A program made the position numbers and the translations under genes. The notes under the pieces are model-generated. The model was not told the DNA's origin. It searched no databases and saw only the letters and a program-made list of their open reading frames with translations. From Pedobacter cryoconitis (GTDB taxonomy: Bacteria > Bacteroidota > Bacteroidia > Sphingobacteriales > Sphingobacteriaceae): a stretch of DNA of 64,000 nucleotides. Location of the stretch: the NCBI RefSeq assembly GCF_014200605.1, contig NZ_JACHCE010000002.1:549300-613299 (forward strand). Reading direction: 5' to 3'. Shown here in pieces: positions 27,355-36,506 of this stretch. How positions within the stretch are numbered: position 1 is the first letter of the stretch; each line of letters opens with the position of its first letter.

Positions 27355-28065
27355 TTAATCCTTTTCGTAAGAGCGCTTTTCTTTCCTGGTTTCTTCTTTA
27401 CCAGCAACACAAATTACAAATTCACCTTTTAAAATATTGTTTTCAAAGTGTGATTTTATTTCCACTAAAGTACCTCTAACGGTTTCTTCATACATTTTAG
27501 TCAGTTCCCTGCTGACAGAGGCCTGTCTCTCTTCCCCAAAAAACCGGGCAAATTCTTCCAGTGTTTTTAATAAGCGATGGGGACTCTCATAAAGGATGAT
27601 CGTCCTTTCTTCGTCTGCAAGTTTCTTCATACGGGTTTGTCTGCCCTTTTTAACGGGCAAAAATCCTTCGAAAACAAAAGCATCTGTAGGCAAACCAGAG
27701 TTAACCAATGCTGGTACGAAAGCCGTGGCACCCGGTAAACATTCTACAGGTAAATCATTTTTTAACACTTCTCTGACCAGGAAAAAGCCGGGATCAGAGA
27801 TTGCAGGTGTTCCCGCATCCGAGATCAGAGCCACATTTTTACCTTCCTTCAGAAATTTGATGATCTCTGAGGTAGCCTTATGCTCATTATGCTGATGATG
27901 TGAGTAGGCCTTTTTATCAATGCCGAAATGCTTCAATAAAGGGGCACTTGTACGGGTATCCTCTGCCAGAATAACATCTGCTTCCTTTAAAACGCGGACA
28001 GCCCTGAAAGTCATATCTTCAAGATTACCGATTGGTGTAGGAACCAGAAATAGTTTACCGCCCAT
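27355..28065 (-). CDS. rsmI: 16S rRNA 2'-O-methyltransferase RsmI (C1402)
   Basis: This 236-residue SAM-dependent enzyme methylates the ribose of C1402 in 16S rRNA. The opening LFLVPTPIGNLEDMTFRAV, AEDTRTSAPLL, SDAGTPAISDPGF and CLPGATAFVPALVNSGLP are all tetrapyrrole-methylase-fold landmarks of RsmI. The ATG at 28065 is chosen over the TTG 12 bases upstream, because the GGAG at the TTG serves as its ribosome-binding site. It is divergent from serS. Confidence 0.95.
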   Translation of the reverse strand: MGGKLFLVPTPIGNLEDMTFRAVRVLKEADVILAEDTRTSAPLLKHFGIDKKAYSHHQHNEHKATSEIIKFLKEGKNVALISDAGTPAISDPGFFLVREVLKNDLPVECLPGATAFVPALVNSGLPTDAFVFEGFLPVKKGRQTRMKKLADEERTIILYESPHRLLKTLEEFARFFGEERQASVSRELTKMYEETVRGTLVEIKSHFENNILKGEFVICVAGKEETRKEKRSYEKD

Positions 28066-28085
28066 AATATTCTCCAAACTCTTGT

Positions 28086-28093
28086 TATATTTG
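28086..28093 (+). promoter_or_regulatory. -7 box for serS
   Basis: TATATTTG matches TAnnTTTG, 16 bases before the ATG at 28110. Confidence 0.6.
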
Positions 28094-28109
28094 TTAAAAA
28101 AATTAAATA

Positions 28110-29381
28110 ATGCTGCAAGTTAACTATATCCGTGAAAATAGAGAGAAAGTTTTAGAACGCTTAGGCGTCCGTAATTTCAAACAACCTGAACTGGTTGATG
28201 AAATTATCAAATTAGATGAAGAACGCAGACAGACTCAAACTTCGCTGGATAACCTATCCGCTATCGCTAATGCCAATGCCAAAAAGGTTGGAGAATTGAT
28301 GCGTACCGGTCAAAAAGAAGAAGCTGAAGCAGTTAAAGCAGAGACTACCTCTAACAAAGAACATATCAAAACGCTTTCTGACCAGTTGAATGTGGTAGAA
28401 CAGCATTTATATAATGCATTGGTACAATTACCTAATTTACCTGGTGAACAAGTTCCTGCGGGCGCTACACCAGAAGAAAATGAAGTAGTGCTGACGCATG
28501 GTGCTCCTGCAGAACTGCATGATAAAGCTTTACCGCACTGGGAACTGACGGCAAAATATGATATTATAGATTTTGAACTGGGAACTAAAATTACTGGTGC
28601 AGGTTTTCCTGTCTATAAAGGCAAAGGAGCCCGTTTACAGCGTGCCCTGATTAATTTCTTCCTGGACCGTGCTACAGAGCAGGGCTACAGAGAAATGCAG
28701 GTCCCTTTGATGGTGAATGAAGCTTCGGGTTTCGGAACAGGTCAGTTACCTGATAAAGAAGGACAGATGTATCATTCTACAGTAGATAATCTTTATCTGA
28801 TCCCTACTGCCGAAGTACCTGTGACTAACCTTTACCGTGATGTCATTTTGAAAGAAGAGGAATTACCAATTAAAAATACAGCTTATACTCCTTGTTTCCG
28901 TCGTGAAGCAGGCTCATATGGAGCGCACGTACGTGGATTAAACAGGCTGCACCAATTTGATAAAGTAGAGCTGGTACAGGTAGTACATCCTGATAAATCA
29001 TACGAAGTACTGGAAGAGATGAGTGCTTATGTACAGGAGCTTTTAAAAGATCTTGGCTTGCACTTCCGTGTATTACGTTTATGCGGTGGTGATATGGGCT
29101 TTGTTTCAGCGATGACTTACGACATGGAAGTATGGAGTGCGGCACAGCAGCGCTGGCTGGAGGTTTCTTCTGTTTCTAACTTTGAGGCTTATCAGACTAA
29201 CCGTTTGAAATTAAGATTTAAAGGAAATACAGGAAAAACACAATTGGCGCATACTTTAAATGGTAGTGCTTTAGCCTTGCCGCGTATTGTAGCTGCCATT
29301 CTGGAAAACTATCAGACAGAAGATGGTATTAACATCCCGGAAGTTCTGGTAAAATATACTGGATTTGATCGTATAGATTAA
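28110..29381 (+). CDS. serS: Seryl-tRNA synthetase
   Basis: This 423-residue class II synthetase has an N-terminal coiled-coil arm that grips the tRNA-Ser long variable arm (about 25-110). The catalytic core contains TAEVPVTNLY, motif 2 CFRREAGSYGAHVRGLNR with FDKVE, and motif 3 LNGSALALPRIVAAILE. Length and motifs are normal. It is monocistronic and ends at a strong terminator. Confidence 0.97.
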   Translation: MLQVNYIRENREKVLERLGVRNFKQPELVDEIIKLDEERRQTQTSLDNLSAIANANAKKVGELMRTGQKEEAEAVKAETTSNKEHIKTLSDQLNVVEQHLYNALVQLPNLPGEQVPAGATPEENEVVLTHGAPAELHDKALPHWELTAKYDIIDFELGTKITGAGFPVYKGKGARLQRALINFFLDRATEQGYREMQVPLMVNEASGFGTGQLPDKEGQMYHSTVDNLYLIPTAEVPVTNLYRDVILKEEELPIKNTAYTPCFRREAGSYGAHVRGLNRLHQFDKVELVQVVHPDKSYEVLEEMSAYVQELLKDLGLHFRVLRLCGGDMGFVSAMTYDMEVWSAAQQRWLEVSSVSNFEAYQTNRLKLRFKGNTGKTQLAHTLNGSALALPRIVAAILENYQTEDGINIPEVLVKYTGFDRID

Positions 29382-29439
29382 TCCTTTCGTCAATTGTAAA
29401 CGTAAATTCTGCTGATCCTTGTTATTTATCTGCAGAAAC

Positions 29440-29487
29440 GACCTGAAAAAGCGGGTGTTCAATAAAGAACACCCGCTTTTTCAGGTC
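29440..29487. terminator. Strong bidirectional terminator after serS
   Basis: A perfect 21-bp stem starting GACCTGAAAAAGCGGGTGTTC, with loop AATAAA, lies between the convergent serS and the 29505 gene. The internal A5/T5 runs can act as U-tracts in both directions. Confidence 0.85.
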
Positions 29488-29504
29488 AGTTAATCCTGGT
29501 TTGA

Positions 29505-29813
29505 TTACAAGATCAGGATTAATAATAAAATGATGATAATAATTGCACCAACAGAAAGATAGATACCTCCACCCATACCGCGGGCTTGTTTTTTCATTTC
29601 TCTAAGTTCTTTGCGCAATTCTTTTTTCTCAGCTCTGGACATATTAGATTTATCCATTGCTCTGATTTCTTCTACACGGTTAGTGATCTTTTCCAGCTGA
29701 ATTTTCTGTTCAGTGGTCATCTCAACTTTGTCTTTAGTTGTGGCAGCAGAGACTGTGTTCGCACTAACTCCTAAAAGGAAGACTAACAAGAAAGAGTAGA
29801 TTAATTTTTTCAT
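29505..29813 (-). CDS. Small secreted/membrane protein, unknown function
   Basis: This 102-residue protein has a signal peptide (1-23, ending VSAA), a highly charged Lys/Glu helix (about 30-77) and a C-terminal hydrophobic segment (about 82-102) rich in Ile and Leu. The shape resembles small Bacteroidota envelope proteins of unknown function. No named family is recognised. It is flanked by terminators on both sides, so it is a separate unit. Confidence 0.7.
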   Translation of the reverse strand: MKKLIYSFLLVFLLGVSANTVSAATTKDKVEMTTEQKIQLEKITNRVEEIRAMDKSNMSRAEKKELRKELREMKKQARGMGGGIYLSVGAIIIIILLLILIL

Positions 29814-29863
29814 GGGTTTGTTATTTAAATTGTTGGGGTTTTGACAGATTAAGATTATAACAA

Positions 29864-29891
29864 AAAACCTACCAAATTGTTGGTAGGTTTT
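29864..29891 (-). terminator. Terminator of the SIMPL-domain gene
   Basis: AAAACCTACCAA and its complement form a 12-bp stem with loop ATTG; the minus strand continues into a T run. Confidence 0.8.
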
Positions 29892-30001
29892 CTTTGTATT
29901 GAATTAATACTTAGTTGCCAGTATTTTAGCTAAATCGCGGGCAATTTAAATGAAGCAGCATTGGCATCAGGTCTAAATATAATGTATGCTGTAATAGTCA
30001 C

Positions 30002-30697
30002 TTATTTAATTTCAAAAACTGTATTCATTACATAGCTCAATTTGATCTTCTTGAAATCGATCTCAGGTGCGCTGCCACCATCATCAGCCATAGAAGCTTT
30101 CATCATCATATTTGCACGGTAAACAGGGTAGCTCTCATTATTTTGTTCCTGAATATCGATTACGCTGCCCAATTGATTTCCCAGTGCTTCTACCAAATAA
30201 GTTGCTTTTGCTTTTGCAGCCTGTAAAGCTTTAATCTTCAATTCTTTCTTTAGCGGTTCAATTTTGGAATAATCGTAGCTATCCACATTGGTATAAGCTA
30301 CACCTTTAGGGTCAACAGAACCAATGATCTCGTTCCATTTATTCAGGTCAGTAACCTTAAGGCGGTATTGTTTGCTCACTAAGAAATCAGGATTTTTCTT
30401 TTTCTCAGGGGCGGTATTGAAGCTCGATAAGCTATTGATTGTTAAATTCTCTTTAGAGATACCCGCAGATTGTATGGCATTATACAATTGTTTCTCAAGG
30501 TCTGTAATTTCAACTTTCTTCTTGCTGTTACCATCTTTCAGATATTCTTTCAGCGAGATGCTGAGATAGATAATATCCGGGGTAACTTCCGTTTCGGCGG
30601 TTCCAATAACGGTGATCTTTTTGCGTAAATCTACTTGTTGGGCTATAGCGCTAACACTGATTAGGGTAACAAAGGCAAAGACTAATAACTTTCTCAT
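30002..30697 (-). CDS. SIMPL-domain protein, exported
   Basis: This 231-residue protein has a signal peptide (about 1-19, ending AIAQ) and a SIMPL/DUF541 domain. The opening ITVIGTAETEVTPDIIYLSISL and the later ALQAAKAKATYLVEALGNQLGSV are the usual family marks. The family is periplasmic or outer-membrane associated; its biochemical role is not established. The ATG at 30697 is preferred over the TTG at 30709, because it starts directly at the signal peptide. Confidence 0.85.
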   Translation of the reverse strand: MRKLLVFAFVTLISVSAIAQQVDLRKKITVIGTAETEVTPDIIYLSISLKEYLKDGNSKKKVEITDLEKQLYNAIQSAGISKENLTINSLSSFNTAPEKKKNPDFLVSKQYRLKVTDLNKWNEIIGSVDPKGVAYTNVDSYDYSKIEPLKKELKIKALQAAKAKATYLVEALGNQLGSVIDIQEQNNESYPVYRANMMMKASMADDGGSAPEIDFKKIKLSYVMNTVFEIK

Positions 30698-31026
30698 AAT
30701 AATATTCAATTTGTGTGTATTTACAGATTAGATGTAAAAACCATGCCGATTCCATAATAAAAACCGAAGAATTTTAATTTCATCTAAATTAAGAATATTC
30801 CCCGTCCATACCCTCATTTATTTTATTCATAAAAAATCCCTGAGAATCAGGCCCTTTTGAGCCCATTCAGACAATTCCCTAAAGACCTAAACCCAATAAT
30901 TCATTCACAATTAATTATAATTCTCTCTATATTGAACAGGCAAACACAGTCATGCCGTCAGAAAATAAATCCCGGTACCCCAATTATATAGTACACCTTA
31001 TCCAAATAAAGCAGAAGTCAAGATAT
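30698..31026. other. AT-rich intergenic stretch without recognised gene
   Basis: Upstream of the SIMPL gene there is no supported reading frame on either strand. It may hold that gene's promoter, but no exact TAnnTTTG box was found. Confidence 0.5.
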
Positions 31027-31361
31027 CTATGTGTCTTTTCGATTGTTTCCTGGCATGTTTTCAATAAGGTTTCTCCCGGGTTGTCTTCAATAAGGCTCTG
31101 TTACTTCGGTTTTCCCCTGAATTGTTTTCAATAGGTTTTCTCCTGTGTTGTCTTCAATAAGGCTCTGTTACTTCGGTTTTCTCCTGAATTGTTTTCAATA
31201 GGTTTTCTCCTGTGTTGTCTTCAATAAGGCTCTGTTACTTCGGTTTTCTCCTGACATGTTTTCAATAGGTTTTCTCCCGGGTTGTCTTCAATAAGGCTCT
31301 GTTACTTCGGTTTTCTCCTGAATTGTTTTCAATAGGTTTTCTCCCGGGTTGTCTTCAATAA
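31027..31361 (+). repeat. 67-bp tandem repeat (minisatellite), 4 full copies plus a degenerate one
   Basis: Four copies start with GGCTCTGTTACTTCGG at 31094, 31161, 31228 and 31295, exactly 67 bases apart, and the last ends at 31361. A diverged copy precedes them from about 31027. Each unit contains two similar halves built on TTTTCTCC...TTCAATA. The period is not a multiple of three, and no frame is conserved. Confidence 0.93.
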
Positions 31362-31480
31362 GGTTATCTCTATGTGGTTATCTTCTAGTTCGCCAACCAA
31401 CAACCCACTCACATTTAATCATATTTAATCTCTTTTACCAAGTTGGAAAGCCTTTTTTTAAGCTATTCAACAGGAGTAGA

Positions 31481-31572
31481 GGAATCAAAACAGGGGCAGT
31501 AATTTTGCTGGCATCAGGGCCCTCGCAGAGGGAACGTCCGCCAGTCAAAATAACTGCCCCTGTTTTGATTCC
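31481..31572 (-). repeat. Hairpin element, copy B (conserved 38-nt core in a different stem)
   Basis: The outer arms 31481-31500 and 31553-31572 form a perfect 20-bp stem starting GGAATCAAAACAGGGGCAGT. TTTTG/CAAAA and CTGGC/GCCAG extend it. The interior 31513-31539 is the reverse complement of the copy A interior with one difference. The unpaired A beside the CTGGC is also conserved (T at 31545). Read on the minus strand it lies downstream of lspA, as copy A lies downstream of nadE. No T run follows, so here termination cannot explain the stem. Confidence 0.85.
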
Positions 31573-31585
31573 CCCTCCCTTAACC

Positions 31586-31618
31586 AAAAAAAGGCTTCCC
31601 CTTTCGGAAAAGCCTTTT
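31586..31618 (-). terminator. Terminator of lspA
   Basis: On the minus strand AAAAGGCTT and AAGCCTTTT pair around a GAAA-centred loop, followed by seven T. It lies 18 bases after the lspA stop and before hairpin element B. Confidence 0.85.
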
Positions 31619-31635
31619 AAATAAGATAAAATAAC

Positions 31636-32238
31636 CTAATCTTCTACGACCTCATTATTCGGCCCAATCTCTTCCTTAACCTCTTCCTTAAAATACTTTT
31701 TCTGGAAGATAAGAATAGCGATTACCCCAACAGATATGGCAGCATCTGCGACGTTAAAAACCGGTCTGAAGAAAATATAGTCTTCTCCGCCCCATATAGG
31801 CACCCATTTAGGAAAGATACCCTCCATTATCGGAAAGTAAAACATATCCACCACACGGCCGTGAAACAGCGAAGCATAGCCATATATTTTGCCATAAGCA
31901 ACAGAGTCAATGATATTACCTAATGCCCCTGCAAAAATCAGTGCGACATTAAGTATCAGTCCTCTGTGGTATTTGTGTTTAACCAGGTAAAACAGACCAT
32001 ATCCGATTGCTGCGACCGCAGCAATTCTGAATAATGATAAGGCAAGTTTTCCAAATTCACCACCAAATTCCATTCCGAAGGCCATTCCATTATTCTCCGT
32101 AAAATGTATAATAAACCAGTTTCCAATAATTTTGAATTCCTGGCCGATATACATATTAGTTTTAATCCAGGTTTTCAACACCTGATCTACAAGCAGAACA
32201 AGGAAGATAACCAGCAAAGGTTTAGAATAGCCTTTCAT
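31636..32238 (-). CDS. lspA: Lipoprotein signal peptidase (signal peptidase II)
   Basis: This 200-residue four-helix inner-membrane aspartic protease cleaves lipoprotein signal peptides. The two catalytic Asp lie in GNIIDSVAYG and FNVADAAISVG, and the N-terminal LLVDQVLKTWI and ENNGMAFG motifs are standard. It has a ~25-residue acidic C-terminal tail. Its ATG overlaps the stop of the DksA-like gene (TAATG), so translation is probably coupled. Confidence 0.96.
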   Translation of the reverse strand: MKGYSKPLLVIFLVLLVDQVLKTWIKTNMYIGQEFKIIGNWFIIHFTENNGMAFGMEFGGEFGKLALSLFRIAAVAAIGYGLFYLVKHKYHRGLILNVALIFAGALGNIIDSVAYGKIYGYASLFHGRVVDMFYFPIMEGIFPKWVPIWGGEDYIFFRPVFNVADAAISVGVIAILIFQKKYFKEEVKEEIGPNNEVVED

Positions 32239-32621
32239 TATGCCTGCTTCAATTTAGCTTCCATGCTTAAAGTAGCATGAGGTACAGCGCGTAAACGTTC
32301 TTTCTGGATTAGTTTACCGGTTTCGCGGCAAATACCATAAGTTTTGTTCTCTATACGTACTAATGCAGCCTCTAAATTCTCAATGAATTTTTTCTGACGT
32401 GCGGCTAACTGATTGAGTTGTTCTTTCTCCAATGTGGCTGAACCATCTTCCAAAGTCTTGTAAGTACCTGAAGTATCTTCAGTACCATTAGAATTCGGGC
32501 TGCTCAAAGAATTCGTTAAGTTGAGAAATTCCTCTCTCGCCATACGCAGTTTATCCTGGATTAGTTCTTTAAATTCTTGTAGCTCGTTATCTGAGTAACG
32601 GGTTTTTGTAGGTTTTTCCAT
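32238..32621 (-). CDS. TraR/DksA-family protein lacking most zinc ligands
   Basis: This 127-residue protein has a coiled-coil N-terminal part (about 10-95) and the C-terminal DksA-type segment YGICRETGKLIQKERLRAVPHA. Only one Cys (Cys98) remains of the usual four-Cys zinc finger, so zinc binding is doubtful. The family acts on RNA polymerase in the stringent response. Gene order ileS, this gene, lspA (5-base gap and overlap) is a common Bacteroidota arrangement. Confidence 0.85.
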   Translation of the reverse strand: MEKPTKTRYSDNELQEFKELIQDKLRMAREEFLNLTNSLSSPNSNGTEDTSGTYKTLEDGSATLEKEQLNQLAARQKKFIENLEAALVRIENKTYGICRETGKLIQKERLRAVPHATLSMEAKLKQA

Positions 32622-32626
32622 ATTAA

Positions 32627-35600
32627 TTATTGTTTTGCAATCAGAATCAGTAACTCAACTTCATCGATTACGATTTTGTTTCCTTTATCTAAATTAGTTG
32701 TCAAATTAATATCATCAGCCAATATTTCAGCGCAAATGTATGTTTTATTCTGTGTTACTGCTGCGGAGATCAAATTATGATTTTGTAAACTCACGGTAAT
32801 ACGATCAGTCACTTCAAAATTAAGTTCCTTTCTTAAATTCTGAATTCTGTTGATCAGCTCACGTGATAAACCTTCTTCTTTTAACTCTTCTGTTATTGTA
32901 ACATCAAGAGCAACAGTGAGGTTACCAATATTTGTCACCTGCCATCCAGGAATATCTTCAGCAATGATTTCAACGTCCTCCAGCAAAATTACATAGCTGG
33001 TCTGAGGAACAAGGTAAGAACCTTCTGCTTCAAATTTGCTTAAATCCCCCGGGCTCATACCACTAATTGTTTCAGCTACTGATTTCATGTCTTTGCCCAC
33101 CTTTGGTCCAAGAGCTTTGAAATTAGGCTTGATCTTTTTCTTGATAAAACCGGCAGTGTCAGTAATATATTCAATATCCTTGATATTAGTCTCAGATAAA
33201 ATAATTTCTTTAACCAGTTCAACTCTTTCTTTGAAAGTTTTATCCAGTACCGGTAACAATATTTTAGCCAGCGGCTGACGTACATTGATACCCGATTTCT
33301 TTCTTAACGAAAGTGCCATAGAAGAAATATTCTGAGCAAGTTCCATGCGCTCATTCAATTCTGTGTCAATCAGTGAATTGTCACCCTCTTTCCACAAACT
33401 CAAATGCACCGACTGTTCAGCAGTTTTTTTATTCACTGATAAATTCTGGTATAACCAGTCTGCAAAGAAAGGTGCTACCGGAGACATCAATTGAGATACA
33501 CTCATTAAACAAGTATATAATGTCTCATAAGCAGCCTTTTTATCATCAGTCATTTCGCCTTTCCAGAAACGGCGGCGTGATAAACGGATATACCAGTTAC
33601 TTAAATGCTCGTCTACAAAAGTCTGAATAGCTCTTGCTGCTTTAGTAGGCTCATAAGTATTATAACTTTCATCTACTTCATTGATCAGATTCTGTAACAG
33701 GGATAAAATCCATCTGTCCAGCTCAGAGCGGTCCTTTACAGGAGTTTCATTATTTTCATCAATCTCAAACTTATCAATATTCGCATATAAAGCGAAGAAA
33801 GCATAAGTATTGTAAAGCGTGCCAAAGAACTTACGTCTTACTTCGTCCAGGCCTTCGGTATTGAACTTCAGGTTATCCCATGGAGATGCATTACTGATCA
33901 TGTACCATCTGGTTGCATCAGCACTATAAGTATCGATTGTATGGAAAGGATCAACACCATTGCCTAAGCGTTTAGACATTTTGTTACCGTTTTTATCCAG
34001 TACCAATCCGTTTGAAACGACATTTTTATAGGCAATACCCTGATTACCGATACGCTCATTGATCGCTTTGATTTCGTCGCTGGTCTCACTTAACATGACA
34101 GCAATTGCATGTAAAGTAAAGAACCATCCACGGGTCTGATCTACACCTTCAGCGATAAAATCTGCAGGATAAGCATTTTCAAACTCTTCTTTATTTTCAA
34201 AAGGGAAATGCCATTGTGCATAAGGCATTGCACCACTATCAAACCATACATCGATCAGGTCGAGCTCACGGGTCATTTTCTCTCCTTTTGAAGAAGTCAG
34301 GATGACATCATCCACAAAAGGACGGTGCATATCTTTCAACTCAAAAGCAGCTTCCATAAAGCCAGCATCAACCGATTTTTTGATCTCTGCATTCAGCTCA
34401 GCGATAGAGCCGATACATTTTTCTTCCGTACCATCCTGAGTTCTCCAGATTGGCAGCGGAGTTCCCCAATAGCGGGAGCGTGATAAATTCCAGTCTACCA
34501 GGTTTTCAAGCCAGTTACCAAAACGGCCTGTTCCCGTAGCTTCCGGTTTCCAGTTGATAGTTTTATTCAAGGCTACCATTTTATCTTTTACCGCCGTAGT
34601 TTTAATAAACCAGCTGTCAAGAGGGTAGTACAAAATAGGTTTATCAGTTCTCCAGCAATGCGGATAACTGTGTTCGTATTTTTTAACGTCGAAAGCTTTG
34701 TTCTCTTCTTTCAGTTTAATGGCAATCAGGACGTCCGTAGGCTTGAAATCAGGGGCTTTACGTTCCTCATCACTATAATATTCTTCTTTTACATAATAAC
34801 CTGCAAAATCAGTGACTTCGTCTACAAATTTACCTTGCTTGTTTACTAAAGGAAGTTCATTGCCCTGTTCATCTTTAACCATGACATAAGGCATATCATT
34901 TTCTTTCACTACACGAAAATCGTCCGCTCCGAATACAGCTGCAAGATGGACAATACCAGTACCATCTTCTGTAGTCACATAATCAGCAGGGATCACGCGG
35001 AATGCTTTTGCTTCTAATTCTGCATTAGTTACATAGGGCATCAGCTGATGATAGTTCAGACCAACCAGATCTTTACCAGTAAACTCGGCCGTGATCGTCC
35101 ACGGAATCAGTTTATCACCACCTTTATAATCTTCGAAAGAAATGTCTTTAGCTTCTGCTTTGAAATGTTTTCCAATCAGGTCTTTAGCCATTATAACACT
35201 AACAGGCAGGAAAGTATACTGATTGAAAGTTTTAACTTTTACGTAATTTATCTTTGCACCAACAGCCAATGCGCCATTTGACGGTAAAGTCCATGGCGTA
35301 GTTGTCCAGGCGATAAAAGAAGTTTCTTCTGTATCGTTTTCAAATAATAAAGACATTGCCGGGTGCTGTTGTTCTTTTTTAATAGCGAACTGTGCAGTGA
35401 TCGAAGTGTCTTTCAGCATTTTATAGGTACCCGGCTGATTCAGCTCATGTGAACTTAATCCTGTTCCCGCTGCAGGGGAATACGGCTGTACGGTATATCC
35501 TTTGTATAAAAGGCCTTTGTCGTAAAAAGTCTTTAAGATCCACCACAGAGACTCAATATATTCGTTTTCGTAAGTGATATAAGGTTTCTCCAGGTCTACC

Positions 35601-36019
35601 CAGTAACCCATTTTCTCGGTAAGGTCATTCCAGATGTCGGTATAACGCATCACCTCTTCACGGCAGGCCGCATTGTATTCTTCTACTGTGATTTTAACCC
35701 CGATATCAACTTTCGTGATACCCAGTTTTTTCTCTACAGCAAGCTCAATAGGCAATCCATGGGTATCCCAGCCACCTTTACGTTTTACCTGGAAACCTTT
35801 AAGGGTTTTATAACGACAAAAAATATCTTTAATAGCACGAGCCATGACATGGTGAATACCAGGCATGCCGTTTGCTGAAGGCGGGCCCTCATAAAAAGTA
35901 AATGGGTTAGATTTTGAGCGGGTAGAAATACTTTTTTCAAATATATTTTCTGCCTTCCAAAATTCCAGTATCTCTTCGCCTATCTTAGGTAGTTCTAATT
36001 GTTTAAATTCCCTATACAT
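32627..36019 (-). CDS. ileS: Isoleucyl-tRNA synthetase
   Basis: This 1130-residue class I synthetase has its HIGH-type signature in PGIHHVMARA near residue 55. The large CP1 editing domain contains TTPWTLPSNGALAVG, and KMSKRLGNGVDPF is the KMSKS loop. DWNLSRSRYWGTPLPIW is another Ile/Val landmark. The anticodon-binding domain and a ~200-residue C-terminal extension follow, as in the long (type 2) IleS. The ATG at 36019 is preferred to the TTG one codon upstream. It heads the ileS-dksA-lspA operon. Confidence 0.97.
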   Translation of the reverse strand: MYREFKQLELPKIGEEILEFWKAENIFEKSISTRSKSNPFTFYEGPPSANGMPGIHHVMARAIKDIFCRYKTLKGFQVKRKGGWDTHGLPIELAVEKKLGITKVDIGVKITVEEYNAACREEVMRYTDIWNDLTEKMGYWVDLEKPYITYENEYIESLWWILKTFYDKGLLYKGYTVQPYSPAAGTGLSSHELNQPGTYKMLKDTSITAQFAIKKEQQHPAMSLLFENDTEETSFIAWTTTPWTLPSNGALAVGAKINYVKVKTFNQYTFLPVSVIMAKDLIGKHFKAEAKDISFEDYKGGDKLIPWTITAEFTGKDLVGLNYHQLMPYVTNAELEAKAFRVIPADYVTTEDGTGIVHLAAVFGADDFRVVKENDMPYVMVKDEQGNELPLVNKQGKFVDEVTDFAGYYVKEEYYSDEERKAPDFKPTDVLIAIKLKEENKAFDVKKYEHSYPHCWRTDKPILYYPLDSWFIKTTAVKDKMVALNKTINWKPEATGTGRFGNWLENLVDWNLSRSRYWGTPLPIWRTQDGTEEKCIGSIAELNAEIKKSVDAGFMEAAFELKDMHRPFVDDVILTSSKGEKMTRELDLIDVWFDSGAMPYAQWHFPFENKEEFENAYPADFIAEGVDQTRGWFFTLHAIAVMLSETSDEIKAINERIGNQGIAYKNVVSNGLVLDKNGNKMSKRLGNGVDPFHTIDTYSADATRWYMISNASPWDNLKFNTEGLDEVRRKFFGTLYNTYAFFALYANIDKFEIDENNETPVKDRSELDRWILSLLQNLINEVDESYNTYEPTKAARAIQTFVDEHLSNWYIRLSRRRFWKGEMTDDKKAAYETLYTCLMSVSQLMSPVAPFFADWLYQNLSVNKKTAEQSVHLSLWKEGDNSLIDTELNERMELAQNISSMALSLRKKSGINVRQPLAKILLPVLDKTFKERVELVKEIILSETNIKDIEYITDTAGFIKKKIKPNFKALGPKVGKDMKSVAETISGMSPGDLSKFEAEGSYLVPQTSYVILLEDVEIIAEDIPGWQVTNIGNLTVALDVTITEELKEEGLSRELINRIQNLRKELNFEVTDRITVSLQNHNLISAAVTQNKTYICAEILADDINLTTNLDKGNKIVIDEVELLILIAKQ

Positions 36020-36048
36020 CAATCCAGTATCTTAAAAAAATGAGGATG

Positions 36049-36056
36049 CAAAGTTA
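36049..36056 (-). promoter_or_regulatory. -7 box for ileS
   Basis: The minus strand reads TAACTTTG, matching TAnnTTTG, 29 bases upstream of the ATG at 36019. No T-box-like structure was recognised in the short leader. Confidence 0.55.
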
Positions 36057-36179
36057 AGTATTAAGAATTAAAAAAAGGTAGATATTAAGGAAATACATTG
36101 ATCTTCAAAAACTTAAATTGGTTTGGTTTTTGATGTTTAAATTTATAGTGTATAAATTGATAACCATAATCTCAAGATC

Positions 36180-36434
36180 ATGATCAAAGTAATGAAACTT
36201 CAAAAGGCGGTATTCGCCATTATTATAGCCATACTTGCACTTGTTGCTTACCTGATAATGAGTGCAAACGGGATTACATGGAGCAAATATATATTGGAAC
36301 TTTCAGGATTATTCCTGATCCTGGGGGCACTGCTTCTTCTTTATCCTATACTATTTGCAAGAAAAGATAAAGAAGGCTGTGTGGAACTTGACCCGGATGT
36401 ACCGGTTGAAACTGCAAAACCTGTAGAAGAATAG
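36180..36434 (+). CDS. Small two-helix membrane protein, unknown function
   Basis: This 84-residue protein has two hydrophobic segments (about 9-29 and 36-59) and a short acidic C-terminal tail. The first ATG (36180) and a second one four codons on are both possible starts. No family is recognised. It ends just before a strong terminator. Confidence 0.6.
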   Translation: MIKVMKLQKAVFAIIIAILALVAYLIMSANGITWSKYILELSGLFLILGALLLLYPILFARKDKEGCVELDPDVPVETAKPVEE

Positions 36435-36450
36435 ACAAATTAATAAATAA

Positions 36451-36487
36451 AAAAGGGGCTGTGTTTTATAAAATACAGCCCCTTTTT
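36451..36487. terminator. Bidirectional terminator
   Basis: AAAAGGGGCTGT and its complement, with a short AT-rich top, form the stem. A run of A on one side and T on the other allow termination of both the 36180 gene and the convergent C1 peptidase gene. Confidence 0.9.
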
Positions 36488-36506
36488 TGATGAATAAGAT
36501 GAAAGA

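Noticed and set aside
31094..31361. Possible repeat protein gene
   Set aside because: The 67-bp period shifts the reading frame at each unit, and no frame stays open with a plausible start.
36020..36180. T-box or other riboswitch before ileS
   Set aside because: The leader after the -7 box is only about 20-30 bases, too short for a T-box.
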